Positions 54,399 to 63,451 are shown, counted from the first letter of the stretch. The stretch is 64,000 bases of DNA from Mucilaginibacter achroorhodeus (GCF_007846095.1 NZ_VOEI01000003.1:62001-126000); one strand, 5' to 3'. Program-made: numbers and translations. The notes: generated from the letters alone by a model not told the origin.

Positions 54399-55504
54399 TG
54401 GAAAGGCAGTTTAATGCGTGGTCTAAACAAGTACCACATTTTCTATGGAACGTCATTATCATAGCCGCGGTATTGGCTATAGGCTTCTTAGTAAAATTTG
54501 TTGTTAAGCTGTTGCTGAATTACTATAAAAACAGGAAAGAAGCCGAGTATTCATTCTTGCGTTCTTTTGTTACGCATTTTAGCAGATCGCTTAATCATTT
54601 TATCCCGCTTTTAACGCTTAACATCCTGTTGCCTTACTTTGCACTAAAGGATGATTATGCGGACGATGTAAAAAAGTGGTTAGGTATTTTGCTGTTAATA
54701 TCGTTTGCAGCGCTGCTTACCAATGCTATTAAAATTCTTGAAGACTTTATTTACTATAAATACGATTTAAATAAAGAGGACAACTTAAAAGAACGGAAAG
54801 TGCGCACGCAATTGCAGTTTGTGCGCAAACTCACCACTGTGCTTATCATCCTGATAACACTGGCGCTTATCCTGCTAAGTTTTGATAATGTCCGCAAGTT
54901 GGGTGCAGGTTTGCTTACAGGTGTAGGTATTGGCGGTATCATTATCGGCTTCGCTGCACAAAAATCATTAGGCAACTTGCTGGCAGGTTTTCAAATAGCT
55001 TTTACACAGCCCATCCGTATAGATGATGTACTGGTGGTTGAAGGCGAATGGGGCAGGGTTGAAGATATAACCCTTACCTACGTAGTGCTCAATATATGGG
55101 ACCAACGCAGGTTAATACTACCTATCAACTATTTTATAGAAAAGCCATTTCAAAACTGGACGCGTACTACATCCCAGTTATTGGGCACCGTATTTTTGTA
55201 TGTAGATTACGAGGTGCCAATTGACTCGCTTCGTACCGAACTGACACGCTTATTAAACGAAACGCCGTTATGGGATAAGCGTGTTGGTATATTACAGGTT
55301 ACAGATGTTAAACCAAGTACTATCGAACTCCGCGCTTTGGTTAGTGCACGTAATTCTTCGATAGCTTTTGACCTGCGTTGCTACATCCGCGAAAACCTGA
55401 TCAAATACCTCCAGCAGAACTACCCGGCCAGTTTACCTAAAAATAGGATACAAATTGATTCCGCTCCGGATGCGTTCAAAAAAAGCTTTGTTTCTGATGT
55501 GTAA
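54398..55504 (+). CDS. Small-conductance mechanosensitive channel (MscS family)
   Basis: A 368-residue inner-membrane protein. It has an N-terminal membrane helix (about 17-37), more helices at about 60-80, 93-110 and 135-155, then the MscS pore-lining helix GVGIGGIIIGFAAQKSLGNLLAGFQIAF, and a soluble beta domain with DVLVVEGEWGRVEDITLTYVVL. It opens on membrane tension during hypo-osmotic shock. Coupled to the GH15 gene, which fits an osmotic stress role for the locus. Confidence 0.92.
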   Translation: MERQFNAWSKQVPHFLWNVIIIAAVLAIGFLVKFVVKLLLNYYKNRKEAEYSFLRSFVTHFSRSLNHFIPLLTLNILLPYFALKDDYADDVKKWLGILLLISFAALLTNAIKILEDFIYYKYDLNKEDNLKERKVRTQLQFVRKLTTVLIILITLALILLSFDNVRKLGAGLLTGVGIGGIIIGFAAQKSLGNLLAGFQIAFTQPIRIDDVLVVEGEWGRVEDITLTYVVLNIWDQRRLILPINYFIEKPFQNWTRTTSQLLGTVFLYVDYEVPIDSLRTELTRLLNETPLWDKRVGILQVTDVKPSTIELRALVSARNSSIAFDLRCYIRENLIKYLQQNYPASLPKNRIQIDSAPDAFKKSFVSDV

Positions 55505-55621
55505 GTCGTCATTGTGTCTTGAAATGGTCATTTAGTGTTGATAATCAATATTAAAAAATTAATTACTAATTAAAACCCAATATAACTTACGCTGTTTTTA
55601 TAAGTACTTATCTATCTACTT

Positions 55622-56446
55622 ATGAAATCAGTTTTTGTGATCAACGATAATAGCGTTGAAGCCAGGAGTGTAGCGGAGGCGGCATTGATGTTTGCTAAAA
55701 GCATAAATGCCGGTTTATTGATAGGGAGCAAGGTTATCAGATCTGAAAGCGTTGAACTAAGCCTGGTTTCCGGAACCGAAGATGACGAGCATCACATCGA
55801 TGAGCACTTGTTTCATTATCTAAATGTTTTAAACCAGTACACGGAGGGTGATGAAACGTTAATAAGGGAAGTCGATATCACGGACCTCGACAGCAATTCG
55901 GTTGCATCATTTATCAATCAAAACAACATTACTATGGTAATGGTGCCTGCAGATCACGAACTGGCATGCAATGCCATGGCCAAACAGCTCGATCTGCAAG
56001 TTGTCCTTAATAAAATATCAGTACCAATGTTGGTTTTGCCAGCAAATTGGTCTTACAAAAGCATACAAAGGCTTACTTACATCACAGATCTTCGGTGGTG
56101 CCGTACAGATGTGTTGGGTTATCTGAGTAAGCTAACACACCCTAATAAAACGGAACTGTTTATTGGCCACGTGGCTGCTTCCGGAATACCTGACATGAGT
56201 ACCGACTTTGCGAAGCAGGTGTTTTTTGAGGTTGCTAAAGGGTGCGGTAATTACGAAAGATTGAATTTCCATCACATAAAATCAAATGATATTGCAACGG
56301 TGGCGGATGTATTAGTTCATGCAATGAAAAACGATGCATTGGTACTGATCAACCACTCGCAACATTATAGTTATTTTATAGGTAAAAACCTTAGCTTGAA
56401 CCAACCGCAACTGATAAACGTGCCGTTATTATTGTACCCAAACTAA
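55622..56446 (+). CDS. Universal stress protein-like (double USP) protein
   Basis: A 274-residue protein with two USP-like halves, about 1-142 and 145-274. The N-half starts SVFVINDNSVEARSVAEAALMFAKS and ends VPMLVLPANW; the C-half reads RLTYITDLRWCRTD... and ends INVPLLLYP. The classical Gly-x2-Gly-x9-Gly ATP motif is not clear in either half. It is the third gene downstream of GH15-mscS, separated from mscS by 117 bp. Confidence 0.75.
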   Translation: MKSVFVINDNSVEARSVAEAALMFAKSINAGLLIGSKVIRSESVELSLVSGTEDDEHHIDEHLFHYLNVLNQYTEGDETLIREVDITDLDSNSVASFINQNNITMVMVPADHELACNAMAKQLDLQVVLNKISVPMLVLPANWSYKSIQRLTYITDLRWCRTDVLGYLSKLTHPNKTELFIGHVAASGIPDMSTDFAKQVFFEVAKGCGNYERLNFHHIKSNDIATVADVLVHAMKNDALVLINHSQHYSYFIGKNLSLNQPQLINVPLLLYPN

Positions 56447-56542
56447 CTAACTGATAATAAATGCTTTTGTAATAAATACACAACGTTTTTATACCATACA
56501 ACTAATTTTAGATTTATAAAACCTTACACATTAACAGCTGTT

Positions 56543-56947
56543 ATGGACATCATGGAAAATCAAACCGAATCACGCGAGAGAACGAGGTACTCAGACAAAG
56601 AGCTTGAGGAATTCAAAGATATAATTATGCAGAAGAAAGCGATAGCTCAGGAAGAGTTAGAAGCACTATCGTCATCTTTAGGTAGCAGTAACCCAAATGG
56701 AACTGATGATACATCAGCTGCTTACTCAACTCTTGAAGATGGATCTGCTACTTTGGAAAAGGAAAGTTTACATCAATTAGCCGGTCGTCAGAAAAAATTT
56801 ATAGAGCAGTTAGACGCTGCATTGGTGCGTATTGCCAATAAAACTTACGGTGTTTGCCGAGTTACCGGTAAGTTGATACAAAAAGAACGTTTAAAAGCTG
56901 TGCCACATACCACATTAAGCATGGAAGCTAAATTGAAACAAAACTAA
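56543..56947 (+). CDS. DksA/TraR-like protein with incomplete zinc finger
   Basis: A 134-residue protein: an N-terminal coiled coil (about 17-100) and a C-terminal finger-like part, TYGVCRVTGKLIQKERLKAVPHTTLS. Only one of four zinc cysteines remains (Cys105); position 108 is Thr and the last pair is absent. The family binds RNA polymerase through the secondary channel and works with ppGpp. The start may be the second ATG at 56552. The spacing to the USP-like gene is 96 bp, and a terminator follows. Confidence 0.88.
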   Translation: MDIMENQTESRERTRYSDKELEEFKDIIMQKKAIAQEELEALSSSLGSSNPNGTDDTSAAYSTLEDGSATLEKESLHQLAGRQKKFIEQLDAALVRIANKTYGVCRVTGKLIQKERLKAVPHTTLSMEAKLKQN

Positions 56948-56970
56948 GAATCAGGTCATTCTGCTATCAT

Positions 56971-56998
56971 GAAAGCCGGCTTATGTAAGTCGGCTTTT
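56971..56998 (+). terminator. Rho-independent terminator
   Basis: AAAGCCGGCTTA pairs with TAAGTCGGCTTT (one wobble pair) and a T tract follows, just after the DksA-like gene. Confidence 0.8.
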
Positions 56999-57092
56999 CT
57001 ATTTTATAAATTTTTTCGAGAGGAATTAACTTTGTTATAAAAGCTGCCATTTCTCTCCTAAAGATTTTAAATTTGAGTATCAACTTAACCAA

Positions 57093-57671
57093 ATGAACCC
57101 AAAAGTTAACTTCTATTTCGAAAAAGATAAGGCCTGGAAACAGGAAGTAAATAAGCTGCGCGAGATTGTTTTACAGAGCAGCCTTAATGAGGAATTGAAA
57201 TGGGGGCACCCCTGCTATACCTTAAACGGTGCAAATGTTGTACTGATCCATGATTTTAAGGGATACTGCGCTTTGCTTTTCTTTAAAGGCGCGTTGCTGA
57301 ATGATGCCGATGGCTTGCTTGTGCAGCAAACGGAAAACGTACAATCGGCGAGGCAAATGCGATTTACCAATTTTGATGATATTGTAAAATTAGAAAAGAC
57401 AATTAAGTCATACATATTCGAAGCGATAGAAGTTGAGAAGGCCGGGCTTAAAATAGCGCTCAAGAAGACCAAGGAATTTACCATGCCCGATGAATTTGAA
57501 GCCAAGCTTAAAAAGTTCCCTGACTTAAGAAAGGCATTTGAATCATTAACTCCTGGTAGGCAGCGAGGTTATCTGTTGCATTTCTCGTCGGCAAAACAAG
57601 CTAAAACACGCGAAGCGAGAATAGACAAGCACATCCCCCGGATATTAGCGGGCAAAGGTATCGACGACTGA
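57093..57671 (+). CDS. YdeI/OmpD-associated-type DUF1801 protein
   Basis: A 192-residue soluble protein. LNEELKWGHPCYTLNGANVVLIHDFKGYCALLFFKGALLND is the DUF1801 core, and the C-terminus (GRQRGYLLHFSSAKQAKTREARIDKHIPRILAGKG) is the YdeI/OmdA-like tail. The family fold resembles YjbR/iron-binding domains but no biochemical role is established. Single gene. Confidence 0.85.
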   Translation: MNPKVNFYFEKDKAWKQEVNKLREIVLQSSLNEELKWGHPCYTLNGANVVLIHDFKGYCALLFFKGALLNDADGLLVQQTENVQSARQMRFTNFDDIVKLEKTIKSYIFEAIEVEKAGLKIALKKTKEFTMPDEFEAKLKKFPDLRKAFESLTPGRQRGYLLHFSSAKQAKTREARIDKHIPRILAGKGIDD

Positions 57672-57813
57672 AATTGCTTGTTTCTTAACACTTTCTAATA
57701 ACTCTTTAATGTGTTTTTAATTAGTGTTTTAAGAAATTGTAAAATCGGTCATTTTCGTGTCTGTATTGCTATATTTTTAGTTATTCGAGCAAACACTTAG
57801 TGTATTAAATGGT

Positions 57814-57821
57814 TACTTTTG
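57814..57821 (+). promoter_or_regulatory. Predicted -7 element for the 57840 gene
   Basis: TACTTTTG, exact TAnnTTTG, 18 nt before the ATG at 57840. It supports that ATG rather than the in-frame TTG at 57819, which would lie inside the promoter. Confidence 0.4.
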
Positions 57822-57839
57822 CGCAAAATACAATCAGTA

Positions 57840-58190
57840 ATGCTTTTAAAAAGGTCGCTTATTTTTCGCTCGCTTGGATTACTGCTCATTATAGTATTCC
57901 TGGCTAAGTCGTGCGATCTTTTTATCGAGCAATGTGTAGCGCATCACAGTGCATTTGCGTCTGATAAATCGATGGATGGTGATAACACGCTAAATAACGA
58001 TAGCAAGGCTTCTGCCGAGGACGGCTTTGAAAAAGGTTCAAAAAAAAGTTATTCTTATTTTAACTATCAGATCACCTTTAGTTCTTTATCGCGGATCATT
58101 ACCTCGTCTGTTTCCTGGGAACCTTACAGCTTTGGCATTTTTACTGAGCCATTAAAAGTTGTTCTGACACCTCCTCCTAACGTCTGTTAG
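57840..58190 (+). CDS. Small membrane-anchored protein of unknown function
   Basis: A 116-residue protein from ATG 57840. One hydrophobic helix (about residues 9-24, IFRSLGLLLIIVFLA) is followed by a short Cys/His segment (SCDLFIEQCVAHHS), a Ser/Asp/Lys-rich linker, and a Pro-rich end with a last Cys. No known domain. It precedes the secretion-like operon by 137 bp and could be an accessory or a separate gene. Confidence 0.55.
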   Translation: MLLKRSLIFRSLGLLLIIVFLAKSCDLFIEQCVAHHSAFASDKSMDGDNTLNNDSKASAEDGFEKGSKKSYSYFNYQITFSSLSRIITSSVSWEPYSFGIFTEPLKVVLTPPPNVC

Positions 58191-58218
58191 CTCCGTTTAA
58201 ACAGCTTTATTATTTTCA

Positions 58219-58270
58219 AAATTGTGAACAATTTTTTCGCACAAAATTGTCACAACCTTGTTACAATGTC
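58219..58270. promoter_or_regulatory. AATTGT/ACAATT repeat cluster upstream of the ABC-HlyD-TolC operon
   Basis: AAATTGTGAACAATTT at 58219-58234 is a palindrome with 7-bp arms; AAATTGTCACA follows at about 58244, and a further ACAAT is near 58265. It is a candidate operator for the downstream operon. Confidence 0.35.
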
Positions 58271-58327
58271 GGCAAATAAACCGACGATGCCCTTACTATT
58301 TATACACTAATAGCTTTTAACTCTTTT

Positions 58328-59329
58328 ATGAAAAAAAACAAGCATGTAGATGTAGTTACACCCTGGCAAAGGCTTGTACGCATTTTACATTACGAGCGTA
58401 ATACCATTAACTACATTTTTGTATACGCTATACTTATCGGGCTAATTGGCCTCACTTTGCCTTTGGGTACAACCGCTGTTTTCAATTTGTTATCTAATGG
58501 TGCAATGTACAGCTCAACATATCTTTTAATTGCGGTTGTTCTTATTGGTATTGTTATAGGCGGTTGCCTTTTGATCGGCCAGTATACTTTGGTGGAATTT
58601 CTTGAGCAGAAGATTTTCACTAAAGCCTCAATGGAGTTTGCCTATCGCTTGCCACGGATAAAAAAATCAGAATGGGAAGGAGAGCACCCGCCTGAGTTGG
58701 TTAATCGGTTCTTTGATATTCTTACAATTCAAAAAGGTTTAACCAAACTTTTGATAGATATAGTGGCTGCTGCTGTGCAGGTATTTTTTAGTGCTATACT
58801 GCTTTCTTTTTATCATCCAGTATTTATGGCTGTAGGCCTGTTGGCAATAATTGCCATAGTGGTAATCGTATTGCTTTACTACAGGCAAGGTGTTGAAACC
58901 AGCCTTGATGAATCTCATTACAAATACGAGCTTGTTGCGCATTTAGAGGACGTAGCCGGTGATCTGGACAGTTACCGTAATAACCCGGAAATGATGGACA
59001 GGGTTGTAAAAACCACTGATGATATCAACGCTAAATATCTTACAGCCCGTAATAGTCACTTTAGCGTATTAAGAAAATACTTGATGGGATCGGTCGCATT
59101 ACGCACAATCTTGATGGGCGCCCTGCTGTTGTTGGGGTCTTTCTTTGTAGTAGAGCGCCAGATGACGTTTGGGCAGTTTGTAGCCGCGGAGGTAATTATT
59201 GTGCAAATAAGCTATGCAATTGAAAAACTGTTAACAAACATGAACACTGTATTTGATATGGTTACCGGCAGCGAAAAACTTGCCGTAGTTACCGATCTTG
59301 AAATGGAAGGAGCACCACAACATGGCTAA
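58328..59329 (+). CDS. ABC exporter transmembrane domain protein without ATPase domain
   Basis: A 333-residue protein that matches a type-1 ABC exporter membrane domain only. Six helices are visible (about 28-52, 64-84, 138-160, 162-185, 250-272, 283-305). The long cytoplasmic loops, including QKGLTKLLIDIVAAAVQVFFS and the DLDSYRNN region, resemble the coupling regions of HlyB/MsbA-type exporters. The gene ends right after the point where the nucleotide-binding domain would begin (SEKLAVVTDLEMEGAPQHG). No Walker A, ABC signature or Walker B is present. It overlaps the HlyD gene by 8 bp, so the truncation is not a recent frameshift. Confidence 0.85.
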   Translation: MKKNKHVDVVTPWQRLVRILHYERNTINYIFVYAILIGLIGLTLPLGTTAVFNLLSNGAMYSSTYLLIAVVLIGIVIGGCLLIGQYTLVEFLEQKIFTKASMEFAYRLPRIKKSEWEGEHPPELVNRFFDILTIQKGLTKLLIDIVAAAVQVFFSAILLSFYHPVFMAVGLLAIIAIVVIVLLYYRQGVETSLDESHYKYELVAHLEDVAGDLDSYRNNPEMMDRVVKTTDDINAKYLTARNSHFSVLRKYLMGSVALRTILMGALLLLGSFFVVERQMTFGQFVAAEVIIVQISYAIEKLLTNMNTVFDMVTGSEKLAVVTDLEMEGAPQHG

Positions 59330-60692
59330 GCTTACCGAACAAGGATTGCATAACCAGCACATGGAAAACCTTGCTGTGCAATCAAAAGATGAGTTGATAA
59401 ATGTGAAAGGTTCGCGTTTACTGGGCCGTATCATGACCATTTGCCTGGTATTATTCATCATTATATTGATGTTGCCATGGAGACAGACGATACAAGGTAA
59501 GGGTACTGTAACAGCCTTACGGCCTGAGGACCGCCCGCAGACTGTACAGAACCAAATAGGTGGCCGTATTGAGCACTGGGCGGTGCGAGATGGACAAGAG
59601 GTTAAGAAAGGTGATACCATTCTGGTGATCTCAGAGACCAGCCAATCGTACTTTGACCCTGAATTGCCTAAGCGCCTGGATGAGCAGCTTAACGCTAAAA
59701 TTGGAAGCGAACAAGCGGCTGTCAAGAAAATAGAAGCTACTAATGCACAAATGGCTGCACTAAGTAGCGGTCTTCGTTTCCAGCTTTCAGCTGCTGAAAA
59801 TAAGGTTAAGCAATCTATCAACTATGTGAAGATCGATAGCGCCGACCTTGTGGCTATCCAGAACTTTTATGAAACATCAAAAGCGCGATTAGCACGGTAC
59901 GAAGCCGGTTACAAAAATGGTTTGTTCTCTCTTACTGATATTGAAACTCGAAGACTTAAGCTTCAGGAAGATATGGCCAAAGTGATCGGTCAGCAAAATA
60001 AGCTCAACAACTCCAAGCAGAATCTGCTGAATGCCCGCATTGATCTGGATAACATTCGCGCTAAGTATCAGGAATCGTTAGCTAAGGCACAATCTGATCT
60101 GGGTTCAGCATTATCAAGCAAAGCGAGTGTACAAGGCGAAATAGCCAAATTGCGTAATGATATTTCTAACATTACTATTCGCAGAGGGCTTTACGTAGTG
60201 CGTGCACCGCAGTCTGGCTATGTAGTAAAGACACTTAAGGCAGGTATCGGCGAGAATATCAAAGAAGGTGAGTCCATTGCCACACTTCAACCTAAAAATC
60301 CTAAGATAGCTGCAGAACTTTATGTTAACGCTATGGATGTGCCTTTGATATTAGATACAAGCGATGTGCGTCTTCAATTTGAGGGTTGGCCATCGGTACA
60401 GTTTTCAGGCTGGCCATCAGTTGCGGTAGGTACATTTGCCGGTAAAATATGGGCCATTGACAGGGTTAGCAGTAGTGATGGTAAGTATCGTGTGCTGGTT
60501 AAGCCAGAGACGCCCGTACCAAAGAATGATGAGGAATGGCCGGTACAGCTACGCCAGGGATCGGGCGTGTATGGGCGGATAATCCTTCGTTCTGTGCCGT
60601 TATGGTATGAGATATGGCGTCAGTTAAATGGTTTCCCACCAAGCCTTGATAAAGAACCTGCAGCAAAAGCTACAGACGGAAAGAAAGGATAA
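59322..60692 (+). CDS. HlyD/MFP-family periplasmic adaptor
   Basis: A 456-residue adaptor starting at ATG 59322, overlapping the ABC gene by ATGGCTAA; a TTG at 59298 is less likely. One membrane helix spans about residues 40-58. A first lipoyl half-motif (GGRIEHWAVRDGQEVKKGDTIL) is followed by a long alpha-helical hairpin (about 115-285) and the second half-motif (VRAPQSGYVVKTLKAGIGENIKEGE), then a beta-barrel. It would join the inner-membrane part to TolC. Confidence 0.9.
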   Translation: MAKLTEQGLHNQHMENLAVQSKDELINVKGSRLLGRIMTICLVLFIIILMLPWRQTIQGKGTVTALRPEDRPQTVQNQIGGRIEHWAVRDGQEVKKGDTILVISETSQSYFDPELPKRLDEQLNAKIGSEQAAVKKIEATNAQMAALSSGLRFQLSAAENKVKQSINYVKIDSADLVAIQNFYETSKARLARYEAGYKNGLFSLTDIETRRLKLQEDMAKVIGQQNKLNNSKQNLLNARIDLDNIRAKYQESLAKAQSDLGSALSSKASVQGEIAKLRNDISNITIRRGLYVVRAPQSGYVVKTLKAGIGENIKEGESIATLQPKNPKIAAELYVNAMDVPLILDTSDVRLQFEGWPSVQFSGWPSVAVGTFAGKIWAIDRVSSSDGKYRVLVKPETPVPKNDEEWPVQLRQGSGVYGRIILRSVPLWYEIWRQLNGFPPSLDKEPAAKATDGKKG

Positions 60693-60697
60693 TTAGC

Positions 60698-62149
60698 ATG
60701 ACAACGAAAGTGAAACAACATATAGCTGCAGTTTTTATCGCGGCGTTGATGATGGTGGGTATAGCTCACGCACAGTCGCCTCCAAAAGCAGATACTGAGA
60801 ACGTATTTGCATTGGCTGATCTGCAGGACCTGGTTTTCAAGTACCATCCTGTAGTGAAGCAGGCAGCATTACTTACCGACGCAGCAAAAGCAAATGTCCT
60901 GCAATCTTTAGGTTACTTCGATCCTAAAATTAAGGCAGACTTTGGGCGTAAACTATTTGGGAATACAGAATATTACAACAATTGGGGAAGCGAGCTTAAG
61001 ATACCTTTGTACGTTGCCGGTGCTGATCTAAAAATTGGTTATGACCGAAATGTTGGTACATACACAAATCCTGAAACACGCACCGGTCTTGACGGACTTA
61101 CTGCCGTTGGGCTTAGCATTCCTTTAGGGCAAGGCTTACTCATTGATGCACGCCGCAATACACTGTGGCAGGCAAAAGCCATGGTGGCTTATGCAGAAGC
61201 CGATAAGGTAAAACAGATCAACTCCGTTTGGTATGATGCCGTTAAAAACTATTGGGAATGGTATTATAAATACCAGGAATACATCTTGCTTAAAGAAGGC
61301 GTAGAACTTGCGCAAAAACGATTTATTGCCGTAAGGAACCAAACTTTAATAGGGGATAAGCCGCCAATAGATTCTGTAGAGGCCAGTATAACCGTACAAG
61401 ACAGGGAGATACAGCTTGCTAAAAGCGCAATAGAACTACAGAACGCAAAACTACTGCTATCCAATAATTTATGGAACGAGCAGGGGGTGCCATTAGAGTT
61501 GCCACAAAATGCCATTCCGCAGCGGGTCGGCGATAAGGTTATTTTGCCTGGTAATGCTATACTGGACAGTTTAGTTGCTCAAGCTAAAGATCAGCACCCT
61601 GAGCTGGTTAAACTTAGGGCCAAGGGCACCCAGTTAGACATTGAGCGCCGTTACCGGCAGGAGGTGATGAAACCTAAGATCAATATTATGGGCGCACTTA
61701 TCTCATCACGCCGCGATTTTAACACTTACGTACCCGATTATTACGATTTTAACTGGCGCAATTATAAAGTTGGTTTAGAGTTTGAATTTCCTTTATTTCT
61801 GCGAAAGGAGCGTGGTAAACTGCGCGAAGTAAAGATCAAACAACAACAGTTGGGTTACGATCTTCAGCAAAGTGGCAGGGAAATAAATAACAACATCCTG
61901 GGCTCCTACAACAGTTTGAACGCATACCGGTCGCAATTGGGTATACAAGTGCAGAGCATTAATAACCAGCAAATATTGCTTACCGGCGAGTTGCAAAAAT
62001 TTGATCTGGGAGAAAGCACCCTTTTCCTGATCAACAGCCGGGAAAGCAAGCTCCTAGATATGAAAATCAAACGCGAGAGTATGATAGCGGGTTATCAGAA
62101 AACCCTTGCTGAACTGTATTATAAGGCCGGAACGCGGCAAAATCTATAG
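60698..62149 (+). CDS. TolC-family outer-membrane efflux protein
   Basis: A 483-residue protein with a signal peptide (to about IAHAQ, residue 26). The helical and beta-barrel repeats of the outer membrane factor family are seen as two internal repeats, about 50-240 and 270-470, with NTLWQAKAMVAYAEADKVKQ-type helices. It provides the outer-membrane exit duct. It starts 5 bp after hlyD and is co-transcribed. Confidence 0.88.
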   Translation: MTTKVKQHIAAVFIAALMMVGIAHAQSPPKADTENVFALADLQDLVFKYHPVVKQAALLTDAAKANVLQSLGYFDPKIKADFGRKLFGNTEYYNNWGSELKIPLYVAGADLKIGYDRNVGTYTNPETRTGLDGLTAVGLSIPLGQGLLIDARRNTLWQAKAMVAYAEADKVKQINSVWYDAVKNYWEWYYKYQEYILLKEGVELAQKRFIAVRNQTLIGDKPPIDSVEASITVQDREIQLAKSAIELQNAKLLLSNNLWNEQGVPLELPQNAIPQRVGDKVILPGNAILDSLVAQAKDQHPELVKLRAKGTQLDIERRYRQEVMKPKINIMGALISSRRDFNTYVPDYYDFNWRNYKVGLEFEFPLFLRKERGKLREVKIKQQQLGYDLQQSGREINNNILGSYNSLNAYRSQLGIQVQSINNQQILLTGELQKFDLGESTLFLINSRESKLLDMKIKRESMIAGYQKTLAELYYKAGTRQNL

Positions 62150-62157
62150 TTTTGTTT

Positions 62158-62189
62158 AAAGGGTTATCCAAACTGGATAGCCCTTTTTT
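62158..62189 (+). terminator. Rho-independent terminator after tolC
   Basis: AAAGGGTTATCCA pairs with TGGATAGCCCTTT (one wobble) around AAC, with a T tract. Confidence 0.82.
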
Positions 62190-62260
62190 GTTTTAAAACG
62201 GCATTTTTTGCCTATATTTTATATTTTCCGAAAAGTCGTGCCAGTAAAACTGTGTAATAA

Positions 62261-63373
62261 ATGAGTAGCCAAAACTTATTAACCAAGCCACATTATTTCA
62301 TTTTGGACGGCCTTCGAGGTGTCGCAGCAATCATAGTTGTAACTTTTCACCTTACAGAGCCTTTAGGTACCGGCCATTTGGACATATTGGTTAATCACGG
62401 CTATTTGGCTGTTGACTTTTTCTTTCTACTATCGGGGTTTGTGATAGGTTATACTTATGATGACCGTTGGCGAAAAATGACGGTGACTGAATTTTTTAAG
62501 CGCCGCATTATACGGTTGCAACCAATGGTTGTACTGGGTATGACCTTGGGTGCAATGGGCTTTTATTTCACAGATTCAACCATCTGGCCATTGATCCACA
62601 CGGTGCCGGTTTGGAAGATGCTGCTGGTGATGTTGATAGGATATACCGTTTTACCGGTACCATTATCGCTTGATATTCGCGGCTGGCAGGAGATGCACCC
62701 GCTTAACAGCGTAGGATGGTCGCTGTTTTTTGAATACATCGCCAATATTCTCTATGCCGTTTGGATAAGAAAGTTTTCTAATACAGCATTAACAGTATTG
62801 GTAGTTTTAGCGGCAATAGCACTTGCGCAATTGGCTATCACCAACGGTGATGTGAGCGGCGGTTGGACGTTAAATGCAGAGCAAGTACGTGTGGGACTTA
62901 CGCGGACGATCTATCCGTTTTTAGCGGGACTACTGATGTCCAGAATTTTAAAGCCTGCCTATATCAAAAATGCATTTTTAATGTGCAGTTTCTTGTTAGC
63001 TGTAGTGCTTTACATGCCCCGCATCGGTGGCGCTGCACACCTTTGGATGAATGGCGTTTACGAGTCTACCTGTATTATCATCATATTCCCGCTCATAGTT
63101 TATATGGGAGCAAGCGGTGTTTTGCAAAACGGCCGTGAATATCGGATATGTAAATTTCTTGGTGATATTTCTTACCCACTTTATCTGGTGCATTATCCGC
63201 TGGTTTACTTTTACGTAGCCTGGATAAGCGATAATAAAGGCGTCACGCTGTTGCAAGCCTGGCCTTACGCCACATTGGTATTGTTCGGTAGCATTGCTTT
63301 AGCTTATGCTGCGCTCAAATGGTATGATGAGCCGGTAAGGAGATGGTTGGGAAAACAGTCACTTAAACTCTAA
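62261..63373 (+). CDS. OafA/YrhL-type acyltransferase
   Basis: A 370-residue polytopic membrane O-acyltransferase (family 3). The N-terminal signature is FILDGLRGVAAIIVVTFHLTEP with the catalytic His, followed by GYLAVDFFFLLSGFVIGYTY. About ten helices are present. It acetylates or acylates sugars of surface polysaccharides or lipids; acceptor unknown. Single gene with terminator. Confidence 0.9.
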   Translation: MSSQNLLTKPHYFILDGLRGVAAIIVVTFHLTEPLGTGHLDILVNHGYLAVDFFFLLSGFVIGYTYDDRWRKMTVTEFFKRRIIRLQPMVVLGMTLGAMGFYFTDSTIWPLIHTVPVWKMLLVMLIGYTVLPVPLSLDIRGWQEMHPLNSVGWSLFFEYIANILYAVWIRKFSNTALTVLVVLAAIALAQLAITNGDVSGGWTLNAEQVRVGLTRTIYPFLAGLLMSRILKPAYIKNAFLMCSFLLAVVLYMPRIGGAAHLWMNGVYESTCIIIIFPLIVYMGASGVLQNGREYRICKFLGDISYPLYLVHYPLVYFYVAWISDNKGVTLLQAWPYATLVLFGSIALAYAALKWYDEPVRRWLGKQSLKL

Positions 63374-63400
63374 GCAGTAGTTACTTTGCGCCCGTAAAAC

Positions 63401-63434
63401 AATAAAGCCTGATATTTGCATATCAGGCTTTATT
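63401..63434. terminator. Rho-independent terminator
   Basis: AATAAAGCCTGATAT pairs perfectly with ATATCAGGCTTTATT around a 4-nt loop, between the acyltransferase and the tRNA genes. Confidence 0.88.
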
Positions 63435-63451
63435 TGTTCGATTCTGTTTTG

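Noticed and set aside
59231..59821. 196-codon minus-strand open frame across the ABC-HlyD junction
   Set aside because: Antisense to two coupled genes; sequence shows no motif. I also checked the plus-strand junction for a lost ATPase domain and saw none of its motifs.
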